A stretch of 64,000 nt of DNA from positions 1 to 64,000 of the forward strand of contig DATNPK010000026.1 in NCBI GenBank assembly GCA_036703275.1, read 5' to 3'. The position numbers were made by a program, and so were the translations under genes. The notes under the pieces are model-generated. The model was not told the DNA's origin. It saw nothing but the letters and a program-made list of their open reading frames with translations, and ran no database searches. Numbering within the stretch: position 1 is the stretch's first letter; each line of letters begins with the position of its first letter. This document shows, piece by piece, positions 1-9,654 of this stretch. Source of the DNA: Coleofasciculaceae cyanobacterium. GTDB taxonomy: Bacteria > Cyanobacteriota > Cyanobacteriia > Cyanobacteriales > Xenococcaceae.

Positions 1-135
1 CAGCAGTTGCCACCACTATATACACATGAGCCAGATTCGGAAAGAATCAATATATTCGGAAGCCGAGTGCGGGGAAACCAGCACGCTCGGATTTCACAGA
101 GAGGGGCGGAGCATGATAGCTCCCCTCGACTCTAC
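1..135 (+). mobile_element. Group II intron, 3' end (domains V and VI), cut by the window edge
   Basis: Bases 60-93 fold as a 34-nt group II intron domain V. The AGC triad is at 61-63, the lower stem pairs 60-67 with 86-93, a two-base CG bulge lies at 84-85, the upper stem pairs 68-73 with 78-83, and the GAAA tetraloop is at 74-77. Bases 101-127 form a domain VI-like stem (GAGGGG with CCCCTC), and A129 is a plausible branch-point adenosine 7 nt before a 3' end at about C135. Position 62 pairs G with A, where most introns have G-U, so the copy may be slightly degenerate. The reverse transcriptase, if there is one, lies outside the window. The exact 3' boundary is inferred. Confidence 0.78.
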
Positions 136-246
136 CCCGTCCCTGAATTGACCGAGGTTTTTAGATACTATGACCTCGCGAAGCAGGTCGTAGTACTTCA
201 TGCTTTATCTTTACTTATTATGCGCGAAAATTAATATAATCAAAGA

Positions 247-2861
247 CTATTGCCAGTTGCCAATCATGATATATGCTGACCAAAAAGCAGGAACTTTCCA
301 GTCTTTGCCTGTTGTTTGCCAAAGCTTTAGCTGTGCCTGCCGTAATGCCTCTGCTTTATTATTGTTATTGTCTAATTGTTGATAGAAGAGCTTCATCAAC
401 TCGGTAGTTGAATCATCATTAACCTGCCAAAGAGTAGCTAAGGTACTAACAGAGCCACTCCTGACGGCTACCCCCGCCAATCCTAAAGTAGCCCTGCGAT
501 CGCCAGTCGCCGTATCGCAAGCGCTAAGCACTAAGAGATTTATGGGATTAGTAACTGCTTTAATTCGGCTTTGCAATAAACTACTAAAGTCTTGAATAGT
601 TAATAGTTGTTGCCACATTAAGAGAAAAGTTTGTTCTGGGTTAGAGCGAAATTGGCCATGAGTTGCCAGGTGAATAATAGAAGCAGAGGGTGAGTTAAGT
701 TGTTCGAGCAAATTAGCTGGGGTAAATTGCTCATTTAACAATACCTGACTATCTAACCGAGCAAAAGTATTTAGCTCTTCAGGCACGTTGTCTAGTGCGG
801 AGAAGCTTTGGTTGTTTACCTGCAAAAATTTACTAACTCCTCCTGCTAGTAATGAAGCCGATGAAAAACCTGTCTGAGAGTTTAATAGCCGTAAACCAGG
901 AGTTAAAGCGATCGCCTATTTTTCAATCAGATATTGTTCGCCGTCGTATAGTACTGACATGGGAATAGTTTGAAGCAAACCATCAAGCACAAAAACCAGT
1001 GTTTTAGGCTGTTTGATTTTATAGATCGGCCATCAATGGTTTAATCAACCAAGTATAAATTTGAGCCGAAAGTTGCTGTACTTCTCTCATGCGATCTGGT
1101 TCGGTAATATATTGCCGTAGTTGCTCGATTGTGGTTTCTAGTTCTGCCTGTGTAACGACTTGAGATAATTTCTAAACGCTCTGGCAGAATAACGGTGTAG
1201 ATTATGGCTGCCTCTGAATCGAGCTTATCGATACCCTTTGCTTCAAAAGTAGTACAAGCATCTTGAAAATAATTATCTAGTTCGGCTACTTGAAGAGCTT
1301 CGATGACGTTAAGAGCCATCTCGATATCTGTATCAGAAGATGATGCTGTCGCCAATAATAAATCGGCAAGTTCTCGGTATACAGGCTCGATCTGTTCTTG
1401 AAAATCGAACTGAACTTCTCTTTCTAAAGCAACTAAATCCTACGTAAATCACTAAGATTAGCCAAAGCTGCTTGATAATTGGCGATCGCTTTGGTTCTTT
1501 GTCCCTGTTGACGATAAATTTTTCCTAACTGCCATTGCCAACGATAGGCAATCTCTGGTGCAGGAAGGGTTTGAGCCAACACCAGAGCCTGTTCGAGTAG
1601 CTGTTGTGAAGTAAGATTTAACTTAATATTTTGCTTAATATTTTTATTTTGGCACAGCGTACCTAGATAACCTAAAGCATAAGACTCAATGGCTCGATCG
1701 TTGGTCAATTGAGCCTGGGCGATCGCATCAAGATAAATATCTACGATATCTTGCCAGGAATACTTTAAAGAGACATTTTGTTGCTTAAGTAATTCTAGAC
1801 TATAAGCAAATTTAACCTCAGCATAAAGGTTGCGTTTAAAGTTGTGAGTTAAGCGAATCTTCGCGGCTAATGCCTTAGCTCGTGGCCATTTTTGAGTAAC
1901 AATTGCTAGAGATAACTGATTTAATTGCGCCGATAGTCGATCTGCATTAGTCATTGGCGTTGATGTCTGCGCCTCAAGCCTGCTGATAATATTGAATTGC
2001 TTTTTGGCTATGGGTAGTAAAGCTAGCTGAGTCTTGTCGCTCTTTTGAGCGTAGCGCGATCGCACTTATTGATATTGCCTAAGCTCAAGAGAATTTTGGC
2101 TTTAGTAGTCGGCGAGTCGCTAAGTAAGCTGGAGTTAATACTGTGACTGGCTTGAATAAATCTCTGGGCTAAAGAAAGTTTCCCCATTAATAAAAGACTA
2201 TTGCCAATGCTATTCAAACCGTTAACTTGCTAGGGTTGGGCTTCCATCGCTGCCTGTTGAATAACTGTGCTGATTTGGCTCTTAGTCAGCTCAGACAGCT
2301 ATAGTCGGGTTGCTCGAAGACGACAAAAATGCGCTCGCAAGCACGCCGATAAAAACCCATTTTTTCTAATGCCTGTGCCTGAGCGAGTAAAGTTCCCGAA
2401 ATTCCTGGGCGATCTTCGATCTGACGATATAACTGTTCTGCTTGCTGCCAATCTGCTAAAGCTTCGTTATATTGTCCTGTATCCAATAAATAATGTGCCT
2501 GGGTATTTCTGATTTGAGCTAATACTTGAGTTTTACTGCTGCTGGAGGGTATTGAACTAATTAAAGTTAAGCTATCGTCAATATTGGCACGAGCAAGTTG
2601 CCAATTGCCAAGCTGTTGTTGCGCCAAGGAAATCAAAGCTAATACCTGAGCCTGTTGTAAAGTTTGCTCTTGAGTTTGATAGATTTGTTCGGCTTGTTTT
2701 AATTGCGCGATCGCACCTACTGAATTTCCGCGTTGATATTGTTGCTGTGCTTGTTGTACTAGCTGCGATGGCGGTACTTGAGCAGTCAAATCGAGGTTGA
2801 ATCCTAAATTAAAACTCAAGCCCAGTAAAACAGTAATGAAAAATCGTCGCCAATTTTTCAT
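247..2861 (-). pseudogene. CHAT-domain TPR protein, broken by frameshifts and stops
   Basis: Read in pieces, this is one gene for a secreted or membrane-anchored TPR protein ending in a CHAT (caspase HetF associated with TPRs) protease domain. The N-terminal piece (2286-2861) has a hydrophobic leader and TPR-like helices. The middle pieces (2023-2285 and 1433-2065) continue the TPRs. 1041-1440 gives the linker before the CHAT fold, and 247-960 gives the CHAT core with catalytic-type His in HLATHGQF and Cys in LSACDTATG. Shifts in frame are visible near 2295, 2045, 1437, 1170 and 1030, with in-frame stops near 2230 and at 916-918. With this many lesions it cannot make one protein. The C-terminal piece keeps both catalytic residues. 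The group II intron end lies just past its 3' end. Confidence 0.87.
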
Positions 2862-2887
2862 CGTTCCCTAAAATAATTTTGAAACCT

Positions 2888-5326
2888 CTAACTGATATGG
2901 GTTACATTGGCTCTAGTCAAATTGGTATCAGTCAGATTGGTATTAGTTAGATCGGCACCGATTAGTTTGGCATTAGTTAAATTAGCGTGGGTTAGATTAG
3001 CGTTACTCAAATTTGCGGCAATTAACTTGGCGTTGGTAAGGTTTGTTCTCTCCAGGTTGGTGTAGCTTAGATCTGCTTCGATAAGATTGATATTAGTTAA
3101 ATTCATCCCAGATAAATCAGCATGGCGAAGATTGGCATAACGAAAGTTAGTTCTTCCCAGCGCATATTCTTGGATCAGACTGGCGCGATCGCTAATTCTG
3201 AGTTCTCTTTGAGGTAAGCTAGTCACGGTGAAAGTTATATTATTTTTACTAGCGATTAACCGAGATAATTCTTGATAGAGCGAGTAATCTGCGATACCGC
3301 TGATGTTTACCCAGGCTCTAGTCCGAGTCAGGGCAGTAAATAGCTGATGACGCAAATATAAGTTACTTTCATCTTGAGCAATTAGATCTAGGCCAATTAG
3401 ATAAACCAAATCGGCTTCTTGCCCTTTGGCACGATGGATTGTAGAAATAGTAATTGCTCCTGGATGCCAAAACTGATTAGGATGCCGTTGTTGAGCAGAA
3501 TCTACACAATTAAAGCTGCTTTGTGTGGGCAGATAAATATTAATTCCTCGATTAATTAAAAAAGTTGCGGTTTGTTTAACTAAAGACGCAGCAGCATAAG
3601 CTGAACCTAGAACGATAATTAACACTTCTCGATCTGGCTGAAAATTATCCTGAGTTATATTTTGTTCGATCTTATCTGCTAAGACGGTTAACTCCTGTTG
3701 GCGAGAAGCAAAGCGATCAAAGTTAATCATCTCTCCCTGCCATAGTTCACTAATAATATTGGGTGAATCATGGTTTCTAACCAGAGCAATCTGACTGCCT
3801 AATTGCCAATTGCCCGTTATTTTATAACCTAAAGCTTGCCATTCTTCGGGGTAAATTGAACCTGTTAAGATACCTTGTTTTCTCTGTAATCCTAAAGCGA
3901 TCGCATGGGCAACCATTATGACCTGATGCGGTGTACGATAACAGCGAGAGATAATTTCCGTCTTGTTAATCTGCTGATTATATTGTCCTGTCGCTAGATG
4001 TCCTAGTTCTTCGCCAAATAGTTCAACTGGTTCGGGTAGTTTTAAACTAGACAAACTTTGCAGTTCATCATAAGCCCAAATCAGCCGTCTTTGTTGAGGA
4101 GATATCGGATTAACTGGACGTAAAGCTTGATAGGCTAACCAATAAAACGGCTGTTTATTTTGATATATCCAGCTATCGGCAATTAAATCTTGCCCCTCAT
4201 CAATTAAAACAGCATCAAAAATCTGTGGAATAGTTCTAGTTTCTAGTAGCTGTACGCAGGCTTCTGCTAATGCTTCATTTGGCTTTTGGCTAATAGTAAA
4301 AGGAACAGATAAGGGAGTTGTTCCCGCTGCTTTGCAGATAGTGCCATAAAAACCAGGCTGTTGTTTACTTCCCCAGGCATGAAGAATTTTTAGATTAGAA
4401 TTTTTAGGACTATAGCCAATTTTGTCTTGAGTAAAGTGGCGTATCCACTTATCTACCTGGTGAGTAATTGAATCATATAAACTGCGAGAAAAAAAGACCA
4501 AGGCAATTTGCCATTCTGGATATTTAACGGACATCAAGGCTGCTTTTTGGCAGAGAATTACGGTTTTACCCGAACCAGCAATACCTCTAATTCTTTGCAT
4601 TCCTTCAGGAATTTGTTTAGCAATCTTTTCCTGCTGTAAGTCTAATTGATTTAAGCGCGATCGCACCTGTTGAATTACTTTACGCCGACTATGAGCAGAA
4701 CTAGGAAGGCTTTGCTCTGAAGTGGTATACAAAGATGTTCCACCTAAAACAGCTAATAATAATTCCCATTGAGTTGGAGTTAAGACTTCTCCTAAAACAA
4801 CGGGATATGTATTAGTAATTAATTTGATAATTAGGCTCGATGAACCAAGAGCCTCTTGAAACAAGATCGGCGGACAGTTTGGTAACTTGTCAAAACCTTT
4901 TTGTTGCCATTGAGCTTGAGTAATATAAGGTAGAGCAATAATTGCTTTGGCTGTAACTTTTTTGCTTAATAAAGGTTCGCGATCGCTATATTGAAGTAAC
5001 CCAAATAACTGTCTTTCTGCCTGTTGATAAGGATTACCAAATTCGGTATAAAAATTTTGATATTGCCAACGATGACCCTGAATACTAACTAACTGCTCGA
5101 TCGCGATCGCTTTTACTTCAATTACAATTAAACCTAAGTGATCATCAGCAATTAATATATCAGGTTCTTTTCTAAATTGCTGCTGAGCGAAAATAGGATA
5201 ACGCCAGTAAGCAATACATTTACGCTGCTCAAAAGCTCGCTTAACGCTATCCCAAACTAATTTTTCTCCCGCCTCACTCTTGTGACCTAATATTTCTGTG
5301 GCAATAAACTTATCTCGATGATCCAT
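2888..5326 (-). CDS. NERD-domain UvrD-type helicase with C-terminal pentapeptide repeats
   Basis: An 812-aa protein in three blocks. Residues 15-110 are a NERD nuclease-related domain with a PD-(D/E)xK-like set D56, E70 and K72. Residues 240-690 are a superfamily 1 helicase: Walker A GIAGSGKT near 248-255, motif II LIDEGQD near 375, motif V STIHRAKGQEAD near 628 and motif VI FTALTRTR near 663. From about residue 727 to the end there are roughly 16 pentapeptide repeats of the A(N/D)L type. The likely activity is ATP-driven nucleic acid unwinding with a possible endonuclease function; the substrate is unknown. NERD-helicase proteins are known; the role of the pentapeptide tail is inferred to be protein binding. 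It lies 26 bp upstream of the CHAT pseudogene on the same strand. Confidence 0.9.
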   Translation of the reverse strand: MDHRDKFIATEILGHKSEAGEKLVWDSVKRAFEQRKCIAYWRYPIFAQQQFRKEPDILIADDHLGLIVIEVKAIAIEQLVSIQGHRWQYQNFYTEFGNPYQQAERQLFGLLQYSDREPLLSKKVTAKAIIALPYITQAQWQQKGFDKLPNCPPILFQEALGSSSLIIKLITNTYPVVLGEVLTPTQWELLLAVLGGTSLYTTSEQSLPSSAHSRRKVIQQVRSRLNQLDLQQEKIAKQIPEGMQRIRGIAGSGKTVILCQKAALMSVKYPEWQIALVFFSRSLYDSITHQVDKWIRHFTQDKIGYSPKNSNLKILHAWGSKQQPGFYGTICKAAGTTPLSVPFTISQKPNEALAEACVQLLETRTIPQIFDAVLIDEGQDLIADSWIYQNKQPFYWLAYQALRPVNPISPQQRRLIWAYDELQSLSSLKLPEPVELFGEELGHLATGQYNQQINKTEIISRCYRTPHQVIMVAHAIALGLQRKQGILTGSIYPEEWQALGYKITGNWQLGSQIALVRNHDSPNIISELWQGEMINFDRFASRQQELTVLADKIEQNITQDNFQPDREVLIIVLGSAYAAASLVKQTATFLINRGINIYLPTQSSFNCVDSAQQRHPNQFWHPGAITISTIHRAKGQEADLVYLIGLDLIAQDESNLYLRHQLFTALTRTRAWVNISGIADYSLYQELSRLIASKNNITFTVTSLPQRELRISDRASLIQEYALGRTNFRYANLRHADLSGMNLTNINLIEADLSYTNLERTNLTNAKLIAANLSNANLTHANLTNAKLIGADLTNTNLTDTNLTRANVTHIS

Positions 5327-5388
5327 CTAACACGACAAACAAATCTTGTGATAGAAATTAGCGAATTTCAGTTAAGTAGAACTCATTA

Positions 5389-5512
5389 TTTGCGACGCGA
5401 AGGACGCGCCTCCAGGCGCTAATCATGCACGGGCTAGTGCTAAAGCATACCGCTTCGCATATCCTTTAGGGCGTAGCTTCTTGAAGCTTATTCCTTAGGA
5501 CTTATTACCCAA
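5389..5512. repeat. Interspersed palindromic repeat, copy R1
   Basis: A mosaic of short modules: GGACGCGCCTCCAGGCGCT, then GCTAAAGCATACCGCTT, then CGCATATCCTTTAGGGC. The same modules recur in both orientations near 6460, 22996, 34357, 40190, 60366 and inside a gene at 60859-60928. It lies between chlM and the helicase gene. Confidence 0.8.
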
Positions 5513-5544
5513 CCCCTCCTCCAAAACTGGATCTTTATTAACTG

Positions 5545-6252
5545 TTAACTGGATTTAACTGCTTCTAATATTCGAGAATAATAAAAGCTAATGCTAGTCA
5601 TTCCCGTGCGTTTAATCTCGAAACCATTGTCTTTTAAAATTGCGATAATTTTTGCTTCTTGGTGTTGATAAGCTCTAGTAGTTTTGGAAGGACCAGGAAA
5701 AAATTCGCCAATTTTTTTCAAGATAAATAATAAATAAGTTTTTGGAGCAAAACTAAGAATTAGACGAGATTCGGTCAAAGATGCTAAATGCGCGATCATT
5801 TTTGCTGCATCTTCTGTCGGGTAATGAATTAGAACATCTAAGCAAATTACCGTGTCATATATACCAGTTAAGGCTTCTAAATCTTTAACCATGAAATCGA
5901 GCTGGCTAGTATCACCTAGTGCTAATTCGGCTCTTTCCCGCGCTTCATTAACCATTTTGGCAGAGATATCACTCGCGCAAACTGTCGCTCCTGCCTGAGC
6001 TAAAGGAATACTCAAACTACCTACACCACACCCCGCATCACAAATTTTCAAATCTGCTAAGTTGCCATCATCTTTCAACCAGCCAACTACAGTATCAATA
6101 GTTTGTTGATGTCCCTGACGAATTTTCTTTTGGACTTTATTAACGTCTTCTGTTTCGCCGTAGATTCTGCGCCAGCGCTCAAACCCTTGTTGATTGAAAT
6201 AATCTTTAACGATTACTTTATCATTTTTTTTAGTTTTGTCAGTTGTTTTCAT
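5545..6252 (-). CDS. chlM: Magnesium protoporphyrin IX O-methyltransferase
   Basis: A 235-aa class I SAM methyltransferase that methylates Mg-protoporphyrin IX in chlorophyll synthesis, after the magnesium chelatase step. SAM-binding motif I is DAGCGVGSLSIPLA near residues 72-85. The N-terminal segment with YFNQQGFERWRRIYG and the C-terminal FPGPSKTTRAYQH region are typical of ChlM/BchM. The length matches the family. It has its own start with no tight upstream neighbour, so it is probably monocistronic. Confidence 0.94.
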   Translation of the reverse strand: MKTTDKTKKNDKVIVKDYFNQQGFERWRRIYGETEDVNKVQKKIRQGHQQTIDTVVGWLKDDGNLADLKICDAGCGVGSLSIPLAQAGATVCASDISAKMVNEARERAELALGDTSQLDFMVKDLEALTGIYDTVICLDVLIHYPTEDAAKMIAHLASLTESRLILSFAPKTYLLFILKKIGEFFPGPSKTTRAYQHQEAKIIAILKDNGFEIKRTGMTSISFYYSRILEAVKSS

Positions 6253-6733
6253 AAATTAATTTAAATATTAAATATTTGTCTCGATTCAGTATTGTATCTT
6301 GCTTACTCCCCTCAGGTTTATTGAATTTCTAACCTGCGATATACTAATCGTCGATCGCAAAAGCCCGGTTTGATTAAAAATAGTGAATCATACTAAATCC
6401 GATTGATAAAGTACTCTTGACTTAAAGTCGCTATGATGGTTCTAATGTTATCCCCATGTACTAAAAGACGACGCTCCGCGTCCTAAAGGATTAGCTAGCG
6501 CGTCACGCGCAGCTATATGCGAAGCGGTATTCTTTAGGAGTCCTTTAGGGCATATGGGACTTCTGACTTCGTTTAGTTGGGCTGCCAATACTTAGGGCTA
6601 AAACGCAAAATATTTATGCAGCAATATTTGTTTACAATTTTTTACATACTTGATTAAATATTCTTAGTTTAGTTGATAATTTTTTATCGAACTAGCATAT
6701 TACTTACTTACCTCACCACCAGGAGCTTGAGCT
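6253..6733. other. Intergenic region between chlM and the nblA-like gene
   Basis: No gene is seen in this 481-bp stretch. It holds repeat copy R2 at about 6460-6556 and an AT-rich stretch from 6600 to the nblA-like start. That AT-rich part probably carries the nblA promoter. I did not find a perfect GTA-N8-TAC NtcA site in it. Confidence 0.6.
6460..6556. repeat. Interspersed palindromic repeat, copy R2
   Basis: Contains GTCCTAAAGGATTAGC, ATATGCGAAGCGGTATTC and TCCTTTAGGGCATATG, the same modules as the other copies but in a different order and with an extra GCGCGTCACGCGC palindrome. Confidence 0.75.
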
Positions 6734-6931
6734 ATGAACTTCGAGTCAAACCGATTATCCTTAGAACAAGAATTCATCCACCAAGTATTTGCCACCAAAA
6801 TTAAAGATTTGTCTGAGGCAGAAACTAAAGATTTACTGATCAAATTTCATAAGCAAATGCTATTTAACGATAATTTATACCAAAAACTATCTAGCCAAAG
6901 AAAAAAATTTGCCAATAAACTACTAAATTAG
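6734..6931 (+). CDS. nblA: NblA-type phycobilisome degradation protein
   Basis: A 65-aa protein. NblA is a small adaptor that triggers phycobilisome breakdown during nitrogen or sulfur starvation by binding phycobiliproteins and the Clp chaperone. The helix beginning LSLEQEFIHQVFATKI, followed by an LSEAETKDLLIKFHKQML segment, matches the NblA pattern (LSLEQEF...FA..V...S...A...L..LY.QM). The C-terminus is basic. A good ribosome site, AGGAG, lies 9 nt before the ATG. Family assignment rests on this pattern. Some NblA paralogues are not starvation-induced. Confidence 0.85.
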   Translation: MNFESNRLSLEQEFIHQVFATKIKDLSEAETKDLLIKFHKQMLFNDNLYQKLSSQRKKFANKLLN

Positions 6932-7025
6932 ACATAGAGTATTTTGAGGATGATCAAGATTAACTAATTCTCTAAATTTAGACGGCTACAGCTGATAATT
7001 TACCTCTCCACCCTCTACTAGTAAC

Positions 7026-8153
7026 ATGAGCGATCGCCTTTCTTTTATCCGTTCTGAATTAGCCCAACTGGCTGTTTATACACCACATCCAGGAGGGGAA
7101 AGCGCAGCCATTGTCGATCGTCTAGATACTAATGAAAGCCCCTTAGACTTACCCGCAGAAATCAAATCTAAGCTGGCGTGGGCATATCAACAGGAGATAG
7201 AAGCCAACCGCTATCCCGATGGTAGCCAACAGGAGTTAAAAAGCGCGATCGCAGAATACGTCAATGAGTCAGCTGATTCCACCAAAAGTTTCTGTACCGC
7301 TAACATTTCAGTCGGCAATGGTTCAGATGAACTAATACGTTCATTGTTAATCGCTACTTGCTTAGGCGCAGAGGGTTCAATTTTAGTGGCAACTCCCACT
7401 TTTTCCATGTATGGCATCTTGGCTAAGACTTTAGGGATTCCTGTTGTCACCGTTTCCAGACAAAAAGATTTTGCCTTAAACTTAGATGCTGCCCAGCAAG
7501 CAATCGAGCAAACCAATAATCCTCCAGTGCGGGTAGTATTTGTAGTACATCCTAATTCACCGACGGGAAATGCTTTAAAAACTGAGGAATTAGACTGGCT
7601 TAAAACTTTACCAGAGAATATTTTAGTCGTAGTAGACGAAGCTTATTTTGAGTTTAGTCAAACCTCTGTCGTGAGCGAGTTAGCTCAGCGTAGCAACTGG
7701 ATCGTGTTGCGTACCTTCTCCAAAGCCTTCCGATTAGCAGCCCATCGTGTCGGATATGCGATCGCCAATCGCGATCTAGTTAGAGTGTTAGAGAAAGTTC
7801 GTCTACCTTATAACCTTCCGAGTTTTTCCCAGATAGCAGCGAGGGTAGCCTTACAGCAACGTCAGTTACTTTTACCATTAGTTACCCAAACCATAGAAGA
7901 AAGAGAGCGAATTTATCAAATTCTCCAGGCAAACGGCGCATTTAAAGTATGGCAAAGTCAGGCTAACTTTTTGTATCTTGGCTTAGCCGATCTCAGCAAT
8001 AAGCAGCATGAGCAAACTCTGGCAGACATTACTCAGAGTCTTAAAGCTAAAGGAACTCTCATTCGTCATACAGGAGGTGGTTTACGCATTACCATCGGTA
8101 CTCCTGAAGAAAATAACCGCACCATAGAAAAATTAGCTGCGGTGGGGAAGTAA
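7026..8153 (+). CDS. hisC: Histidinol-phosphate aminotransferase
   Basis: A 375-aa fold-type I PLP aminotransferase. HisC converts imidazole acetol phosphate and glutamate to histidinol phosphate in histidine synthesis. Visible landmarks are the N-terminal LDTNESP, HPNSPTG near 175-181, DEAYFEF near 204-210 and the PLP lysine K233 in [17 protein letters not shown]. The last motif with the downstream arginine is typical of HisC. The next gene, 94 bp on, is another aminotransferase on the same strand. Some HisC paralogues in cyanobacteria have other substrates. Confidence 0.9.
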   Translation: MSDRLSFIRSELAQLAVYTPHPGGESAAIVDRLDTNESPLDLPAEIKSKLAWAYQQEIEANRYPDGSQQELKSAIAEYVNESADSTKSFCTANISVGNGSDELIRSLLIATCLGAEGSILVATPTFSMYGILAKTLGIPVVTVSRQKDFALNLDAAQQAIEQTNNPPVRVVFVVHPNSPTGNALKTEELDWLKTLPENILVVVDEAYFEFSQTSVVSELAQRSNWIVLRTFSKAFRLAAHRVGYAIANRDLVRVLEKVRLPYNLPSFSQIAARVALQQRQLLLPLVTQTIEERERIYQILQANGAFKVWQSQANFLYLGLADLSNKQHEQTLADITQSLKAKGTLIRHTGGGLRITIGTPEENNRTIEKLAAVGK

Positions 8154-8247
8154 GAAATTAGGCAGACAAAAACCCCGCAATTATTATTGACACAATTAGG
8201 GAACGAGATGAGAGAATAAGAAGCTACGTCAACCGTTAGCTGTAGAT

Positions 8248-9432
8248 ATGAGTTTAGATTGGATTAGTCGTGCCGAGCGTTTAGATGCCCTACCTCCTTA
8301 CGTATTTGCCCGCCTGGATGAATTAAAAGTCCGCGCCAGAGAACAAGGACTAGACTTAATTGATTTGGGAATGGGGAATCCTGATGGTGCTGCACCTCAA
8401 CCAGTGATTGATGCAGCGATCGCCGCCCTCCAAAATCCCGACAATCATGGCTATCCACCCTTTGAGGGAACAGCGAGTTTTCGGCAGGCAATTACGACCT
8501 GGTATAAAAGATGCTATGGAGTTGAATTAAGCCCTGATAGCGAAGCTTTACCCCTAATTGGCTCTAAAGAGGGTTTGGGTCATTTGGCTTTAGCCTATGT
8601 CAATCCAGGAGATATTATTTTAGTTCCCACTCCTTCTTATCCTGCCCATTTTCGGGGACCAATGATCGCAGGAGCGAAAATTCACCCGATACACCTGACG
8701 GCAGAACAAAACTGGTTAATTGACCTGAGTACTATTGCTGAAGATGTGGCGAGGCAAGCTAAGATACTTTATTTTAATTATCCAAATAATCCGACTACCG
8801 CTACTGCACCACGGGAGTTTTATGAGGAAATAGTTGAGTTTGCCCGTCACTATGAAATATTATTAGTCCACGATCTTTGCTATGCGGAATTAGCCTTTGA
8901 TGGTTATCAGCCAACATCTTTGTTAGAAATACCAGGGGCAAAAGAAATCGGCGTAGAATTTCATACCCTATCAAAAACTTATAATATGGCTGGTTGGCGT
9001 GTGGGTTTCGTGGTGGGTAACTCAGACGTAATTCAGGGATTGCGGACTCTTAAAACTAATTTGGACTATGGTATTTTCTCCGCGATCCAAAAAGCAGCCG
9101 AAACTGCTTTACAGTTACCAGATGAATATATCAAACAGGTGCAACACCGCTATAGTACTAGAAGAGATTTTTTGATCGAGGGTTTGGGAAAACTCGGCTG
9201 GAAGATTCCAGTTTCTAAGGCAACTATGTATCTGTGGATCGAAACTCCTATGGCACAAAGTTCGACGGAATTTGCTTTGGATGTCTTACAGCAAACTGGG
9301 GTAGTAATCACTCCTGGAAATGCTTTTGGTGAAGCGGGTGAGGGCTATGTCAGAATTAGTCTGATTGTCGATTGCGATCGCCTGGGAGAAGTGCTGAGGC
9401 GGTTTAAACAAGCGGGGATTTGTTATCGATAA
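8248..9432 (+). CDS. PLP-dependent aminotransferase (aspartate/alanine aminotransferase class)
   Basis: A 394-aa class I/II aminotransferase. The substrate pocket entry reads IDLGMGNPDGAAP, the cofactor-binding asparagine is in YPNNPTTA near 178-185, and the PLP lysine is K243 in HTLSKTYNMAGWRVGF. This resembles the AlaC/aspartate and LL-diaminopimelate aminotransferase branch that is universal in cyanobacteria. The exact substrate cannot be settled from sequence alone. It follows hisC by 94 bp and may share its transcript. Confidence 0.85.
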   Translation: MSLDWISRAERLDALPPYVFARLDELKVRAREQGLDLIDLGMGNPDGAAPQPVIDAAIAALQNPDNHGYPPFEGTASFRQAITTWYKRCYGVELSPDSEALPLIGSKEGLGHLALAYVNPGDIILVPTPSYPAHFRGPMIAGAKIHPIHLTAEQNWLIDLSTIAEDVARQAKILYFNYPNNPTTATAPREFYEEIVEFARHYEILLVHDLCYAELAFDGYQPTSLLEIPGAKEIGVEFHTLSKTYNMAGWRVGFVVGNSDVIQGLRTLKTNLDYGIFSAIQKAAETALQLPDEYIKQVQHRYSTRRDFLIEGLGKLGWKIPVSKATMYLWIETPMAQSSTEFALDVLQQTGVVITPGNAFGEAGEGYVRISLIVDCDRLGEVLRRFKQAGICYR

Positions 9433-9482
9433 AGTCCTTAGCTTTTTGCTTTTAGCCAAATGAATCTTTTATTATCGGTAAG

Positions 9483-9560
9483 TTGATTTACGCTAATCTA
9501 TTATTCATAATCTAGCTGATTATCGAGCGACTCTTATTTATCAGGTTTAGCGTAAATCAA
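9483..9560. repeat. 78-bp element with perfect 14-bp terminal inverted repeats
   Basis: TTGATTTACGCTAA at 9483-9496 is the exact reverse complement of 9547-9560, with about 50 bp between. It sits between the aminotransferase stop and trpC. It could be a small MITE or a long-loop hairpin in the 3' UTR. The right arm is not followed by a U-run that would make it an obvious terminator. Confidence 0.6.
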
Positions 9561-9654
9561 AAATTATTTTCAAGCCAATTGGCACTGCGAATCTAGTGGC
9601 TATAACCAATAAATTAAACCGAAGTTAGTCCACACCAAACACATTAATTTAATA

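Noticed and set aside
7-234. 75-aa plus-strand frame at the window start
   Set aside because: It runs through the structured domains V and VI of the intron, which are RNA, not coding.
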